A stretch of DNA of 64,000 bases from Pelagibacteraceae bacterium AG-325-E08 (GTDB lineage: Bacteria; Pseudomonadota; Alphaproteobacteria; Pelagibacterales; Pelagibacteraceae). The translations under genes and the position numbers were made by a program. Location: assembly GCA_003282985.1 (NCBI GenBank), contig QBYE01000001.1:1-64000 (forward strand). Reading direction: 5' to 3'. The notes under the pieces are model-generated. The model was not told where the DNA came from and did not search any database. It saw only the letters and a program-made list of their open reading frames with translations. Shown here in pieces: positions 30,576-39,894 of the stretch; within the stretch, counting starts at the first letter, position 1; every line of letters starts with the position of its first letter.

Positions 30576-32069
30576 TTATTTCATTGTTGGCATTACGAAC
30601 TCAGCATTTGATCTAATTCCAGAAGGCCATCTCGAGGTTATTGTTTTAAGTTTTGTATAAAATTTTATCCCTTCCATACCATGCATTGCACTATCTCCAA
30701 ATAGCGATCTTTTCCAACCTCCAAAACTATGAAAGGCCATTGGAACAGGGATAGGAACATTAATACCAACCATTCCAACTTGTATCTTGCTTGCAAAAGT
30801 TCTTCCTGCATCACCATCTCTTGTATAAATACTTACTCCATTTCCATATTCATGATCATTAATGAGTTTTGTAGCCTCTTCAAAAGTTTTTACTCTAACT
30901 ACAGATAAGACTGGTCCAAATATTTCCTCTTGATATATTCTCATTTCTTTTTTTACATGATCAAACAAACAGCCTCCAATATAGAAACCATCTTCATAAC
31001 CTTGTAATTTTAAGTTTCTACCATCAACTACTAACTTGGCACCTTCTTTTACCCCTAAATCAACATATCCTTTTACTTTTTCTAGATGCTCCTTAGTAAC
31101 TAAAGGTCCCATCTCTGAACTTTTATCCATTCCAGGACCAACTTTTAAAGCCTCTGCTTTTTTTGATAATCTTGATACTAGCTCATCTCCTATATCTCCA
31201 ACAGCTACTGCAACTGATTGGGCCATACATCTTTCACCTGCAGATCCATATGCAGCACCCATTAAACCATTTACTGCACCATCTAAATCACAATCTGGCA
31301 TAACAACTAAATGATTCTTTGCTCCTCCTAGTGCCTGAACTCTCTTTTCATTTTTTGCAGAATTTTCATAAATATATTTTGCTATTGGTGTCGAACCTAC
31401 AAAACTTACTGCTTTAATATCTTTGTTTGTTAAGATTGCATCTACAACTTCTTTATCTCCGTTAACAACATTAAAAACTCCATCTGGAAGACCTGCTTCT
31501 TTTAATAATTCTGCTAGTTTTATTGCACACGATGGATCTTTTTCGGACGGCTTTAATATAAAGGTATTTCCACAAGCAATTGCGATAGGAAACATCCACA
31601 TTGGCACCATTGCTGGAAAGTTAAATGGTGTGATACCTGCAACTACTCCTAATGGTTGTCGCATTGACCAACTGTCGACATTAGTTCCAACATTTTCTGA
31701 AAATTCACCTTTAAGTAAATGGGGTATTCCACAAGCAAATTCAACAACCTCTAAACCTCTGGTTAAAGATCCCTTTGCATCTTCATAAACTTTTCCATGT
31801 TCAGAAACTATTAACTGTGTAAGCTCATCTGAATTTTTTTCTATTAACTCTTTAAATTTGAACATAATTCTAGCTCTTACAAGAGAGGGTTTTAACGACC
31901 ATTCCTTAAAAGCTTCTTGTGCAATATTAACTGTATGATCTAGATCTGCTTTAGAGGCTAATCTTACTTCTTTTTCTTGTTCACCAGTCGCTGGGTTAAA
32001 AACCTTACCTTTTTTATTTGATTTACCAGGAATTATTTTTCCACCTACAAAATGTTCAATTTGTTTCAT
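30576..32069 (-). CDS. mmsA: Methylmalonate/malonate-semialdehyde dehydrogenase (CoA-acylating)
   Basis: Aldehyde dehydrogenase superfamily enzyme of 497 residues that converts methylmalonate or malonate semialdehyde to propionyl-CoA or acetyl-CoA. It contains GVVAGITPFNFPAMVPMWM (near residue 138), FILKPSEKDPS, SFVGSTPIAKYIY, and the catalytic Cys in GSAGERCMAQ near 279; the last is typical of MmsA. Family role: valine and beta-alanine catabolism, and in some bacteria the acrylate and 3-hydroxypropionate route. It lies between sdhB and mdh, inside the TCA cluster. Confidence 0.9.
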   Translation of the reverse strand: MKQIEHFVGGKIIPGKSNKKGKVFNPATGEQEKEVRLASKADLDHTVNIAQEAFKEWSLKPSLVRARIMFKFKELIEKNSDELTQLIVSEHGKVYEDAKGSLTRGLEVVEFACGIPHLLKGEFSENVGTNVDSWSMRQPLGVVAGITPFNFPAMVPMWMFPIAIACGNTFILKPSEKDPSCAIKLAELLKEAGLPDGVFNVVNGDKEVVDAILTNKDIKAVSFVGSTPIAKYIYENSAKNEKRVQALGGAKNHLVVMPDCDLDGAVNGLMGAAYGSAGERCMAQSVAVAVGDIGDELVSRLSKKAEALKVGPGMDKSSEMGPLVTKEHLEKVKGYVDLGVKEGAKLVVDGRNLKLQGYEDGFYIGGCLFDHVKKEMRIYQEEIFGPVLSVVRVKTFEEATKLINDHEYGNGVSIYTRDGDAGRTFASKIQVGMVGINVPIPVPMAFHSFGGWKRSLFGDSAMHGMEGIKFYTKLKTITSRWPSGIRSNAEFVMPTMK

Positions 32070-32111
32070 GAATAGGATCTTTTAGATTAAAAACTCTTGT
32101 TAGTCTATTGT

Positions 32112-32891
32112 TTATATATTAGCGGTTGCTAACATTTTTTTTATTTCAGCAATAGCTTTTGCTGGGTTTAAACCTTTGGGACATGCACTAGTACAATTTA
32201 AGATAGTATGGCATCTATAAAGTTTAAGTTCATCTGCTACTTTTTTTAATCTAGCTTCTCTCTCTTCATCTCTGCTATCCACAATCCATCTGTAAGCCTG
32301 TAATAATACTGCTGGACCTAAATACTTGTCTCCATTCCACCAATAACTTGGACAAGATGTGGAACAACAAGCACACATAATACATTCATATGCACCATCT
32401 AGTTTTTCCCTGTCTTTTTTTGATTGAATAATTTCTGTAGTTTCTGAATTTGAATTTGATTTTAACCAGGGTTCTATAGATTGATATTGTTTATATAAAC
32501 CATCTAAATCACCAATTAAATCCTTTTTAACTTTTAAGTGAGGTAATGGATAAATATCTATATCCCCATCAATTTCAGAATGAGGAGTAGTACAAGCCAA
32601 TCCATTTTTACCACCCATGTTCATTGCACAAGAACCACAAACTCCATGAGCACAAGATCTCCTATAAGCAATAGATGGATCAATCTCATTTTTTATTTTG
32701 TTTAAAACATCTAAAACTTTTGAAGGACAGTTATCCATATCAACCTCATAAGTATCAATTCTAGGGTTTTCTCCCGTTGAAGGATCCCATCTGTAGACAT
32801 TAACTTTTCTTAAGTTTTTAGAACCTGTTTTGTCTTTGAAATAATTACCTTTTTGAACTTTAGAGTTTTTAGGTAAATTAATCTGAACCAT
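32112..32891 (-). CDS. sdhB: Succinate dehydrogenase iron-sulfur subunit
   Basis: Electron-transfer subunit of complex II at the inner membrane. It carries a [2Fe-2S] cluster motif [14 protein letters not shown] near residue 77, then [16 protein letters not shown] ([4Fe-4S]) and [17 protein letters not shown] ([3Fe-4S]) in the C-terminal half. At 259 residues it is normal for alphaproteobacteria. It overlaps the sdhA stop by one base. Confidence 0.97.
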   Translation of the reverse strand: MVQINLPKNSKVQKGNYFKDKTGSKNLRKVNVYRWDPSTGENPRIDTYEVDMDNCPSKVLDVLNKIKNEIDPSIAYRRSCAHGVCGSCAMNMGGKNGLACTTPHSEIDGDIDIYPLPHLKVKKDLIGDLDGLYKQYQSIEPWLKSNSNSETTEIIQSKKDREKLDGAYECIMCACCSTSCPSYWWNGDKYLGPAVLLQAYRWIVDSRDEEREARLKKVADELKLYRCHTILNCTSACPKGLNPAKAIAEIKKMLATANI

Positions 32892-34666
32892 TAATAAACT
32901 CTTTCTTGGGGAGGAAAATATTGAACTTCATTTGTAAGAGTAGTTTTATGAACTTCTCTATAACTTATTTTTGTTTCTTTTCCATCGCACCAAGCAAGTG
33001 TATGTTGCATAAATTTTTCATCATCTCTTTTAGGATAATCTTCTCGTGCATGTGCTCCTCTACTTTCTTTTCTATTATAAGCGGAGTCTACAGTCACAAC
33101 TGCTTGTCTGATTAAATTGTCAAATTCTAAAGTTTCAACCAAATCTGTATTAAAGATTAATGATTTATCTTTAACTGATATCGATTCTAAACCATCATAA
33201 GTTTTTCTTATTTCCTCAACACCCTCTTTTAAAGTTTTTTCTGTTCTAAAAACTGCACATTTAGATTGCATTGTTTTTTGCATTGATAATCTTAATTCGG
33301 CAGTTCCAATGTCACCATCAGCGTTTCTAATTTTGTCAAATCTATCAAGACATTTTTGTGTTTCAGACTCACTAATTTCTTCATGTGGCATTCCTGGTGT
33401 AACTAATTCTGCTGCTCTTTTAGCTGCAGCTCTTCCAAATACTACAAGATCAATTAATGAATTAGATCCTAATCTGTTCGCTCCATGAACAGAAACACAT
33501 GCAGCTTCACCAATAGCCATTAAGCCTGGAACGGTTTTTTCTGATCCATTTACTGTTAATACCTCTCCCTTATAATTTGTCGGTATTCCACCCATATTGT
33601 AATGAACTGTAGGAACTACTGGAATTGGTTCTTTGGTAACATCTACATTAGCAAATAATCGCGCTGCATCAGTTATACCAGGTAATCTACTTTCTATAAT
33701 TTCTTTATCTAAGTGACTTAAGTTTAAATGAACATGGTCTTGATCTTTTCCTACACCTCTTCCTTCATTAATTTCTATTGACATAGATCTACTTACAACA
33801 TCTCTAGAAGCTAAATCTTTAGCATTAGGAGCATACCTCTCCATAAATCTTTCACCTTTAGAATTCGTAAGATATCCTCCTTCTCCTCTAGCACCTTCAG
33901 TTATTAACGTGCCATGACCATAAATTCCTGTTGGGTGGAACTGAACAAACTCCATATCTTGTAAAGGTAATCCCGCTCTAAGCACCATTGCATTACCATC
34001 GCCGGTACACGTGTGGGCAGAGGTAGCAGAATAATAAACTTTTCCATAACCGCCTGTTGCGATTATAACTGAATGTGCTCTAAATCTATGAATTGTTCCA
34101 TCGTTTAGATTCCATGCTATTAAACCTTTACACTCTCCATCTTTCATTAATAAATCTAACGCAAAATATTCTATAAAAAACTCTGTCTTATGTTTTAAAG
34201 CTTGACCATACAAAGTATGCAATATTGCATGACCAGTTCTATCTGCGGCAGCACAGGTTCTTTGAACAATTCCATTACCATAATTTTTTGTCATACCACC
34301 AAATGGTCTTTGATAAATCTTTCCATCATCCGTTCTACTAAAAGGGACACCATACTTTTCTAGTTCAATAACTGCTTTGGGTGCTTCTTTACACAGATAT
34401 TCAATGCTATCTTGATCACCTAACCAATCTGCTCCCTTAACAGTATCATACATATGCCATCGCCAATCATCTTCTCCCATATTCCCAAGTGCTGCTGAAA
34501 TACCACCTTGAGCTGCAGAGGTATGACTTCTAGTGGGAAATACTTTTGAGATACATGCAGTTTTTAATCCAGCTTCGCTTAATCCTACTGCTGCTCTTAG
34601 TCCAGAGCCACCAGCACCTAAAACCACTACATCATATTCATGATCTATTATTTTGTAAGAACTCAT
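32891..34666 (-). CDS. sdhA: Succinate dehydrogenase flavoprotein subunit
   Basis: FAD subunit that oxidises succinate to fumarate. It shows the dinucleotide motif [15 protein letters not shown] (residues 15-29), [16 protein letters not shown] near 46 with the His that binds FAD covalently, [12 protein letters not shown] near 247, and the [15 protein letters not shown]-terminal segment. At 591 residues it is full length. It overlaps sdhD by 4 bases. Confidence 0.98.
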   Translation of the reverse strand: MSSYKIIDHEYDVVVLGAGGSGLRAAVGLSEAGLKTACISKVFPTRSHTSAAQGGISAALGNMGEDDWRWHMYDTVKGADWLGDQDSIEYLCKEAPKAVIELEKYGVPFSRTDDGKIYQRPFGGMTKNYGNGIVQRTCAAADRTGHAILHTLYGQALKHKTEFFIEYFALDLLMKDGECKGLIAWNLNDGTIHRFRAHSVIIATGGYGKVYYSATSAHTCTGDGNAMVLRAGLPLQDMEFVQFHPTGIYGHGTLITEGARGEGGYLTNSKGERFMERYAPNAKDLASRDVVSRSMSIEINEGRGVGKDQDHVHLNLSHLDKEIIESRLPGITDAARLFANVDVTKEPIPVVPTVHYNMGGIPTNYKGEVLTVNGSEKTVPGLMAIGEAACVSVHGANRLGSNSLIDLVVFGRAAAKRAAELVTPGMPHEEISESETQKCLDRFDKIRNADGDIGTAELRLSMQKTMQSKCAVFRTEKTLKEGVEEIRKTYDGLESISVKDKSLIFNTDLVETLEFDNLIRQAVVTVDSAYNRKESRGAHAREDYPKRDDEKFMQHTLAWCDGKETKISYREVHKTTLTNEVQYFPPQERVY

Positions 34667-34986
34667 AATTTAGATATTAATATAATTGTAATTAATGGAA
34701 TTACCACAGCTGAAGCAAATAAAAGCTTATTTGCGACATTTTTGATTTTATCATTTTGGATATAATCCTCAAAAACCTCACTAATACTCAAAGCCGAAAA
34801 GAAATATGCATTAATAATAAAAATACTGAATAAAAATTTTGATAATGAGGTTGTAAAAAAACTTTTAACTTCAATAAATTGTTGATCATAAATCGAAATT
34901 AAATTCAAAACAAACCACAACATTAATGGAATTAAAATGGCACCACTAATTTTTAAAAAAATCCATTTTTTAGTTGCTGAAATCAT
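34663..34986 (-). CDS. sdhD: Succinate dehydrogenase membrane anchor, SdhD
   Basis: Small membrane protein of 107 residues with three hydrophobic segments (about 10-35, 48-70, 82-105). Sequence conservation is low in this family; the call rests on its place between sdhC and sdhA, with 4-base overlaps on both sides. It should help bind heme b and quinone with SdhC. Confidence 0.82.
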   Translation of the reverse strand: MISATKKWIFLKISGAILIPLMLWFVLNLISIYDQQFIEVKSFFTTSLSKFLFSIFIINAYFFSALSISEVFEDYIQNDKIKNVANKLLFASAVVIPLITIILISKL

Positions 34987-35369
34987 AAAATAAAATTTTT
35001 TCCTATTAGATAAAAAATAACAGTAAAAATTATTGAGCCAAATATAACAATAAGACCTGTAATTTTGGTGGTTTGAATTTCAAAACCATATCCAAGATCC
35101 ATAATTAAGTGTCTTATTTCACTTAAAATCTGAAATAAAAATGACCAAGTAATCCCTAGAATTATAAATTTGCCAATAAAAGAATTTAAAAAAGAATTAA
35201 TTGCTTCATAATTATTTTCTCCAAGTAAAAGTGATGAGGCCCAAAAACAAATTATCGTAATTGCAATTATATTTATTATTCCAGTTATTCTATGAGAAAT
35301 TGATACCAAAGATGAAATGTGCCATCTATAAATTTGTATATGAGGAGATAAAGGTTCTTTATTTTCCAT
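34983..35369 (-). CDS. sdhC: Succinate dehydrogenase cytochrome b556 subunit
   Basis: Membrane anchor of complex II, 128 residues with three transmembrane segments. PLSPHIQIYRWHISSLVSISHRITGI at the N-terminus is the family signature (heme and quinone region), and HLIMDLG near residue 89 carries the predicted heme-ligand His. It is first in sdhCDAB and its start lies 11 bases inside the end of asd. Confidence 0.93.
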   Translation of the reverse strand: MENKEPLSPHIQIYRWHISSLVSISHRITGIINIIAITIICFWASSLLLGENNYEAINSFLNSFIGKFIILGITWSFLFQILSEIRHLIMDLGYGFEIQTTKITGLIVIFGSIIFTVIFYLIGKNFIL

Positions 35370-36366
35370 AGAAATTATTTTTAATTAAAGTTTCGGCAAT
35401 CTCTACTGCATTTAAAGCCGCTCCTCTTAAAAGATTATCTGAAACAATCCATAAATTCATTCCATTTTTAAGAGTTTTATCCTCTCTAATTCTCGAAATA
35501 AAAGTTTCATCTTTACCTTCTGCCTCAAGAGGAGTTGAATATCCTCCATCAGCTCTTTCATCTATTACTTTGCAACCTTCAAATTTATCAAGGGCTTTTC
35601 TAACCTCTTCTAAAGTAAAAGTTTTTTCAACTTCAATGTTTACCGACTCTGCGTGAGAAACTAAAACAGGTATTCTTACACACGTTGCAGTCAAATTAAT
35701 TTTATCATCTAAAATTTTTTTAGTTTCATTGACCATCTTAAGTTCCTCTTTTGTATAACCATTTTCAGAAAATATATCTATGTGAGGGATGATATTGAAA
35801 GCGATTTGTTTAGTAAAATTGCTAGGTTCTACTTTTTGGTTATTTAAAACCATTTTAGTTTGATCAATCAATTCATCCATTGGTGCTTTACCACCCCCTG
35901 AAACAGATTGATAAGTCGAAACTACTACTCTTTTGATTGTAAACAAATCGTGCAATGGTTTTAAGGCTAAAACCAACTGAGCTGTAGAACAATTTGGATT
36001 AGCTATAATATTTTTTTTTATATTATTCAGATCTTCAGAATTTACTTGAGGTACTATGAGAGGAACTTCAGGATCCATTCTGTAATGACTTGAATTGTCT
36101 ATAACAAAACAATTTTTAGCAGCCTTTTCAGCAAATTTTTCAGATATTTTTCCTCCGGCAGAAAAAAAAGCGATTTTTACTTTTGAAAAATCAAAACTCT
36201 CTAGATCAGAAACTTGATATTCTTTACCTTTAAAGGAAATTTTTTTTCCACTACTTTTAGTTGATGCTATCAAATAAAGATTATCAATAGATAGTCCCTT
36301 TTTTTCAAGAACTTCTAATATTTTTCTACCAACATTCCCAGTTGCTCCTACAATTGCTATATTCAT
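35359..36366 (-). CDS. asd: Aspartate-semialdehyde dehydrogenase
   Basis: NADPH-dependent reductase making aspartate semialdehyde for lysine, threonine and methionine synthesis. It has IVGATGNVGRKIL (residues 4-16), the catalytic Cys in NPNCSTAQ near residue 131, and YQSVSGGGKAPMDEL near 156. At 335 residues it is complete. It is upstream of sdhC and overlaps it by 11 bases, so amino acid and TCA genes appear cotranscribed. It supplies homoserine for MetX. Confidence 0.95.
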   Translation of the reverse strand: MNIAIVGATGNVGRKILEVLEKKGLSIDNLYLIASTKSSGKKISFKGKEYQVSDLESFDFSKVKIAFFSAGGKISEKFAEKAAKNCFVIDNSSHYRMDPEVPLIVPQVNSEDLNNIKKNIIANPNCSTAQLVLALKPLHDLFTIKRVVVSTYQSVSGGGKAPMDELIDQTKMVLNNQKVEPSNFTKQIAFNIIPHIDIFSENGYTKEELKMVNETKKILDDKINLTATCVRIPVLVSHAESVNIEVEKTFTLEEVRKALDKFEGCKVIDERADGGYSTPLEAEGKDETFISRIREDKTLKNGMNLWIVSDNLLRGAALNAVEIAETLIKNNFYGK

Positions 36367-36385
36367 GATAACGTTTATTTTTATA

Positions 36386-37495
36386 CTAAATGAAGGGTAA
36401 ATCGCAAACTGTTCCTACAAATATTTTATCGTTAATATCTATCTTAAACTGGGTTTTATTATCCCAATAAGGTTTATTAATCATTGCAATACCAATAACT
36501 TTTTTAAAAGTAGGAGAATAAGTTGCAGATCTTACATAACCGACAACTTTATTATCATTATCTAGTAGCGTCTTCTCACAATACATATCAATTTTGTTGT
36601 GATCAATCATAACTCCCATTAGTTTCCTTTTAATCCCATCTTGTTTTAATTTTTTAAGTTTTTCTTTACCTAAAAAGTTAACTTCACTATCTAAATTTAC
36701 AAACTTATCAAAATTTGCCTCAAATGGATTATCTCTATTATCAAAATCATTTCCGTATGATAACAGTGCAGATTCTATTCGCTCTATTAAATTTGGACAT
36801 CCAGCTTTGACATTAAATTCTTTCCCATATTCAAATAGATAATCATATAAATCTTGTCCGGCTTGATTATCTTCAACATAAATTTCAAATCCACTCTGTT
36901 TTGACCAACCTGATCTAGCGACAAAATATTTTTTTTCTTTAAATTCGTAATACTTAAAATTAAAAAATTTTAATTGTCTAATATCCTCACCAAATAATTT
37001 TGCCATTAAATCATCGGAGCGTGGACCTTGTACTGCTAAAATATTTACATTTGGTTCATGGATTTCAACATCAAATTTATTTCCTGCAGCAAGACCTTTT
37101 GCAAAAAAAATTACGTCTGAATCTGCAATTGAGAGCCACCATTTATCATCAGCTAATTTATTAATAATTGGATCATTAACTAAAAGACCCTCATCATCAA
37201 TTAATGGTGCATAGTAACATTTTCCAACTTTAGATTTTGACAAATCTCTACAAGTCATTAATTGAACTAATTTTGCAGAGTCTTTTCCAGATATTTCAAC
37301 TTGTCTTTCTGCTGCAACATCCCAAACCTGAACAAATTTTTTCAAATGCTCATAATCAGATTCTAAAGACTTAAATGATGCAGGAAGCAACATATGATTA
37401 TAAACAGTATAACTGCTCACACCATGAGATTCGATCCTATCTGTATAAGGTGTACTTCTTAATCTTCTTGATTTTACTATTGGAAAGTTTTTCAT
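36386..37495 (-). CDS. dmdA: DMSP demethylase DmdA
   Basis: GcvT-family protein of 369 residues. DmdA moves a methyl group from dimethylsulfoniopropionate to tetrahydrofolate, giving 3-methylmercaptopropionate. The N-terminus ([14 protein letters not shown], then [10 protein letters not shown]) and [13 protein letters not shown] match Pelagibacter DmdA as I recall it and differ from glycine-cleavage GcvT. The folate and substrate region [14 protein letters not shown] and [20 protein letters not shown] are also family-like. The identity is strongly backed by dmdB and dmdC two genes downstream. It overlaps the following hydrolase start. A diverged GcvT paralogue is the alternative. Confidence 0.85.
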   Translation of the reverse strand: MKNFPIVKSRRLRSTPYTDRIESHGVSSYTVYNHMLLPASFKSLESDYEHLKKFVQVWDVAAERQVEISGKDSAKLVQLMTCRDLSKSKVGKCYYAPLIDDEGLLVNDPIINKLADDKWWLSIADSDVIFFAKGLAAGNKFDVEIHEPNVNILAVQGPRSDDLMAKLFGEDIRQLKFFNFKYYEFKEKKYFVARSGWSKQSGFEIYVEDNQAGQDLYDYLFEYGKEFNVKAGCPNLIERIESALLSYGNDFDNRDNPFEANFDKFVNLDSEVNFLGKEKLKKLKQDGIKRKLMGVMIDHNKIDMYCEKTLLDNDNKVVGYVRSATYSPTFKKVIGIAMINKPYWDNKTQFKIDINDKIFVGTVCDLPFI

Positions 37496-38268
37496 TTTTT
37501 TAAAAATTCTAAGACCTTTTCTCTCATTTCAAATGCTTTTTCAATCATAATCATATGTCCACATCCAGGAATTATATGAGTGGTAGAATTTTTAACTAAG
37601 TTTGCAAATTTTTTTCCAGCTTCTAGATTAACCATTTTATCTAACTCTCCAAAAACTAACATGCTTGGACAACTAATTGATTGTGCTGCCTTAGAACCAT
37701 TCGCATAATTATTACACGCAATAAGATCAACCGCTAAAATTTCACTTATATCCCTAGGTGATTGAATAATTCTTTCAATTGGATTTCCACCAATAAACTT
37801 TTTAGAACCTTCATAACCCCATTTCATCATTAATTTAACTGCATCAGAGTCGCCATTTGATGCCAAATCAATTAAATCTTTATTTACTGGCATTCGATAT
37901 GATCCACTTATTAAAACCATTTTTTTTAATCTTTTTTTATATTTAAATGAGTACTCAATAGCTTCTAAGCATCCTTGAGAATGGCCAACTAATATTAAAT
38001 TTTTCAAATTCAGCTTCTCAAATACTTTTTCTAACCAATCTGTAATTTTTTCAATACTATCTAAACAGGGACCTTCAGAATTTCCATGACCTGGTAAATC
38101 AATAGAAAGAACATTGAAATTTTTACTTGAAAAAAATTGTTCTGTTAAAGACCAAACAATATGAGAGAGACCACTTCCATGAAGAAATACTATCGTATCC
38201 TTTGAATTATCTACACCTTGTCCAGCATCAGATACATGAACACTTTTGTTTTCAATTTCAATTATCAA
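37492..38268 (-). CDS. Alpha/beta hydrolase in the dmd cluster
   Basis: Predicted cytoplasmic hydrolase of 258 residues with the canonical fold: oxyanion segment [13 protein letters not shown] near residue 28, nucleophile GHSQGCLEA near 96, and the terminal [11 protein letters not shown] with the catalytic His. No signal peptide is seen. It lies between dmdB (8 bases before it) and dmdA (4-base overlap), so a role in DMSP breakdown, such as ester or thioester hydrolysis, is likely but unproven. The start is TTG at 38268, chosen because no suitable ATG precedes the first beta strand. Confidence 0.8.
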   Translation of the reverse strand: MIIEIENKSVHVSDAGQGVDNSKDTIVFLHGSGLSHIVWSLTEQFFSSKNFNVLSIDLPGHGNSEGPCLDSIEKITDWLEKVFEKLNLKNLILVGHSQGCLEAIEYSFKYKKRLKKMVLISGSYRMPVNKDLIDLASNGDSDAVKLMMKWGYEGSKKFIGGNPIERIIQSPRDISEILAVDLIACNNYANGSKAAQSISCPSMLVFGELDKMVNLEAGKKFANLVKNSTTHIIPGCGHMIMIEKAFEMREKVLEFLKK

Positions 38269-38276
38269 TTAATTAC

Positions 38277-39893
38277 CTAAAATTTTTTTCTCAATTCAAA
38301 TTTTTGAATTTTACCTGTTGAAGTTTTTGGCAATTCACAGAAAATTACTTGTTTTGGAACTTTAAAACCTGCTAATGTTTCCTTACAAAAATCAATTAAT
38401 TCTTTATCTGTTGTAGGCTTGTCTTTGACCATTTCAATAAATGCACAAGGTACTTCTCCCCATTTCTCATCAGGTTTAGCAACAACTGCAGCAATTGATA
38501 CTGAAGGATGTTTGGATAAAGTATTCTCAATTTCAATTGAAGAAATATTTTCTCCTCCAGAAATAATTATATCTTTTGATCTATCTTGTATTTTTACATA
38601 TCCATCTGGGTGTATTACCGCTAAATCTCCTGAATGAAACCAGCCACCAGCCATGGCTTTATCTGTTGCAGCTTTATCTTTAAAATAACCTTTCATAACT
38701 ACATTTCCTCTGAGCATAATCTCACCAATTGTTTTCCCATCTTTTGGTACTTCCTTCATTGTTTCAGGATCCATTATAGTTGCACCTTCAAGATTAGGAT
38801 ACCTAACTCCTTGTCTTGCTTTAATTTCGTTCTGCTTATCCTCATCAAAATTATTCCAATCATCATTCCAGGCACATTGTGTGACATGTCCGTAAGTTTC
38901 TGTTAGGCCATACACGTGCATTACCTCAAAACCAAGTTCTTTCATTTTTTTAAAGATTATACTTGGTGGTGGGGCTCCTGCGGTAAGTACATGTACTTTA
39001 TGTTTTAGTTTTTTTCGATCACTTTCGGGGGCACCTGTAATCATGTTTAAAACTATAGGTGCTCCACCAAAATGAGTTACATTATATTTATCTATTAGTT
39101 CAAAAATTTTTTTTACATCTATATTTCTTAAGCAAATTGTTCTTCCATTTAACATTGGAACTGTCCAAGGATAGCACCATCCGTTACAATGAAACATTGG
39201 AACAATTGTTAAAAAATTTAACCTATTTGGCATATTCCAGGCAACAGCACTTCCTGTAGACATTAAATATGATCCTCGATGATGATAGACAACTCCTTTT
39301 GGATTTCCTGTAGTTCCAGAAGTATAACTTAATGATATAGCTTGCCACTCATCCTCTGGCATTTTCCAAATGTAGTTATCATCTCCAGTATTCAAAAAGC
39401 TTTCGTATTCTAATTCGCCAATTTTTTCTAATTTAGACTGATCAGCAAACTTGTCATGAATATCAATGATAATAATTTTTTTGTCTAATTTGCTTAATGC
39501 TTTTTTTACCTCAGTGTGAAGTTGTCTATCTACTACCAATACTTTTGCATCACTGTGTTTTAGAATATATGAGATAGTATTAGCATCTAATCTTATATTA
39601 ATCGTATTTAATACTGCACCCGACATTGGAACTGAATAATGTGCCTCAAAAATTTCTGGTGTATTAAATGCCAGAAATGAAACCGTATCTCCTTTTGTGA
39701 TACCAATTTTTTCTAAAGCACTAGCAAATTTAGTAGCTCTTTTATATACATCACTCCAAGTGTATTTTCGATCTTCATAAACTATAGCTTCATAGTTAGG
39801 ATAGACTTCTTTTGCTCTTTCTAAAAAAGATAAAGGTGTTAATGGGACGTAATTAGCTCTATTTTTATCTAAATTTGTATCATAATGGCTCAT
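38277..39893 (-). CDS. dmdB: 3-methylmercaptopropionyl-CoA ligase DmdB
   Basis: ANL-superfamily acyl-CoA synthetase, 538 residues. The AMP-binding motif YTSGTTGNPKGVVYHH lies near residue 180, GLTETYGH near 320, GWFHSGDLAVIHPDGY near 420, and the C-terminal lysine in PKTSTGKIQKFELR. DmdB activates 3-methylmercaptopropionate with ATP and CoA as the second step of DMSP demethylation. Assignment over a generic medium-chain ligase rests on its place next to dmdC and dmdA. It precedes the hydrolase gene. Confidence 0.83.
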   Translation of the reverse strand: MSHYDTNLDKNRANYVPLTPLSFLERAKEVYPNYEAIVYEDRKYTWSDVYKRATKFASALEKIGITKGDTVSFLAFNTPEIFEAHYSVPMSGAVLNTINIRLDANTISYILKHSDAKVLVVDRQLHTEVKKALSKLDKKIIIIDIHDKFADQSKLEKIGELEYESFLNTGDDNYIWKMPEDEWQAISLSYTSGTTGNPKGVVYHHRGSYLMSTGSAVAWNMPNRLNFLTIVPMFHCNGWCYPWTVPMLNGRTICLRNIDVKKIFELIDKYNVTHFGGAPIVLNMITGAPESDRKKLKHKVHVLTAGAPPPSIIFKKMKELGFEVMHVYGLTETYGHVTQCAWNDDWNNFDEDKQNEIKARQGVRYPNLEGATIMDPETMKEVPKDGKTIGEIMLRGNVVMKGYFKDKAATDKAMAGGWFHSGDLAVIHPDGYVKIQDRSKDIIISGGENISSIEIENTLSKHPSVSIAAVVAKPDEKWGEVPCAFIEMVKDKPTTDKELIDFCKETLAGFKVPKQVIFCELPKTSTGKIQKFELRKKF

Positions 39894-39894
39894 T

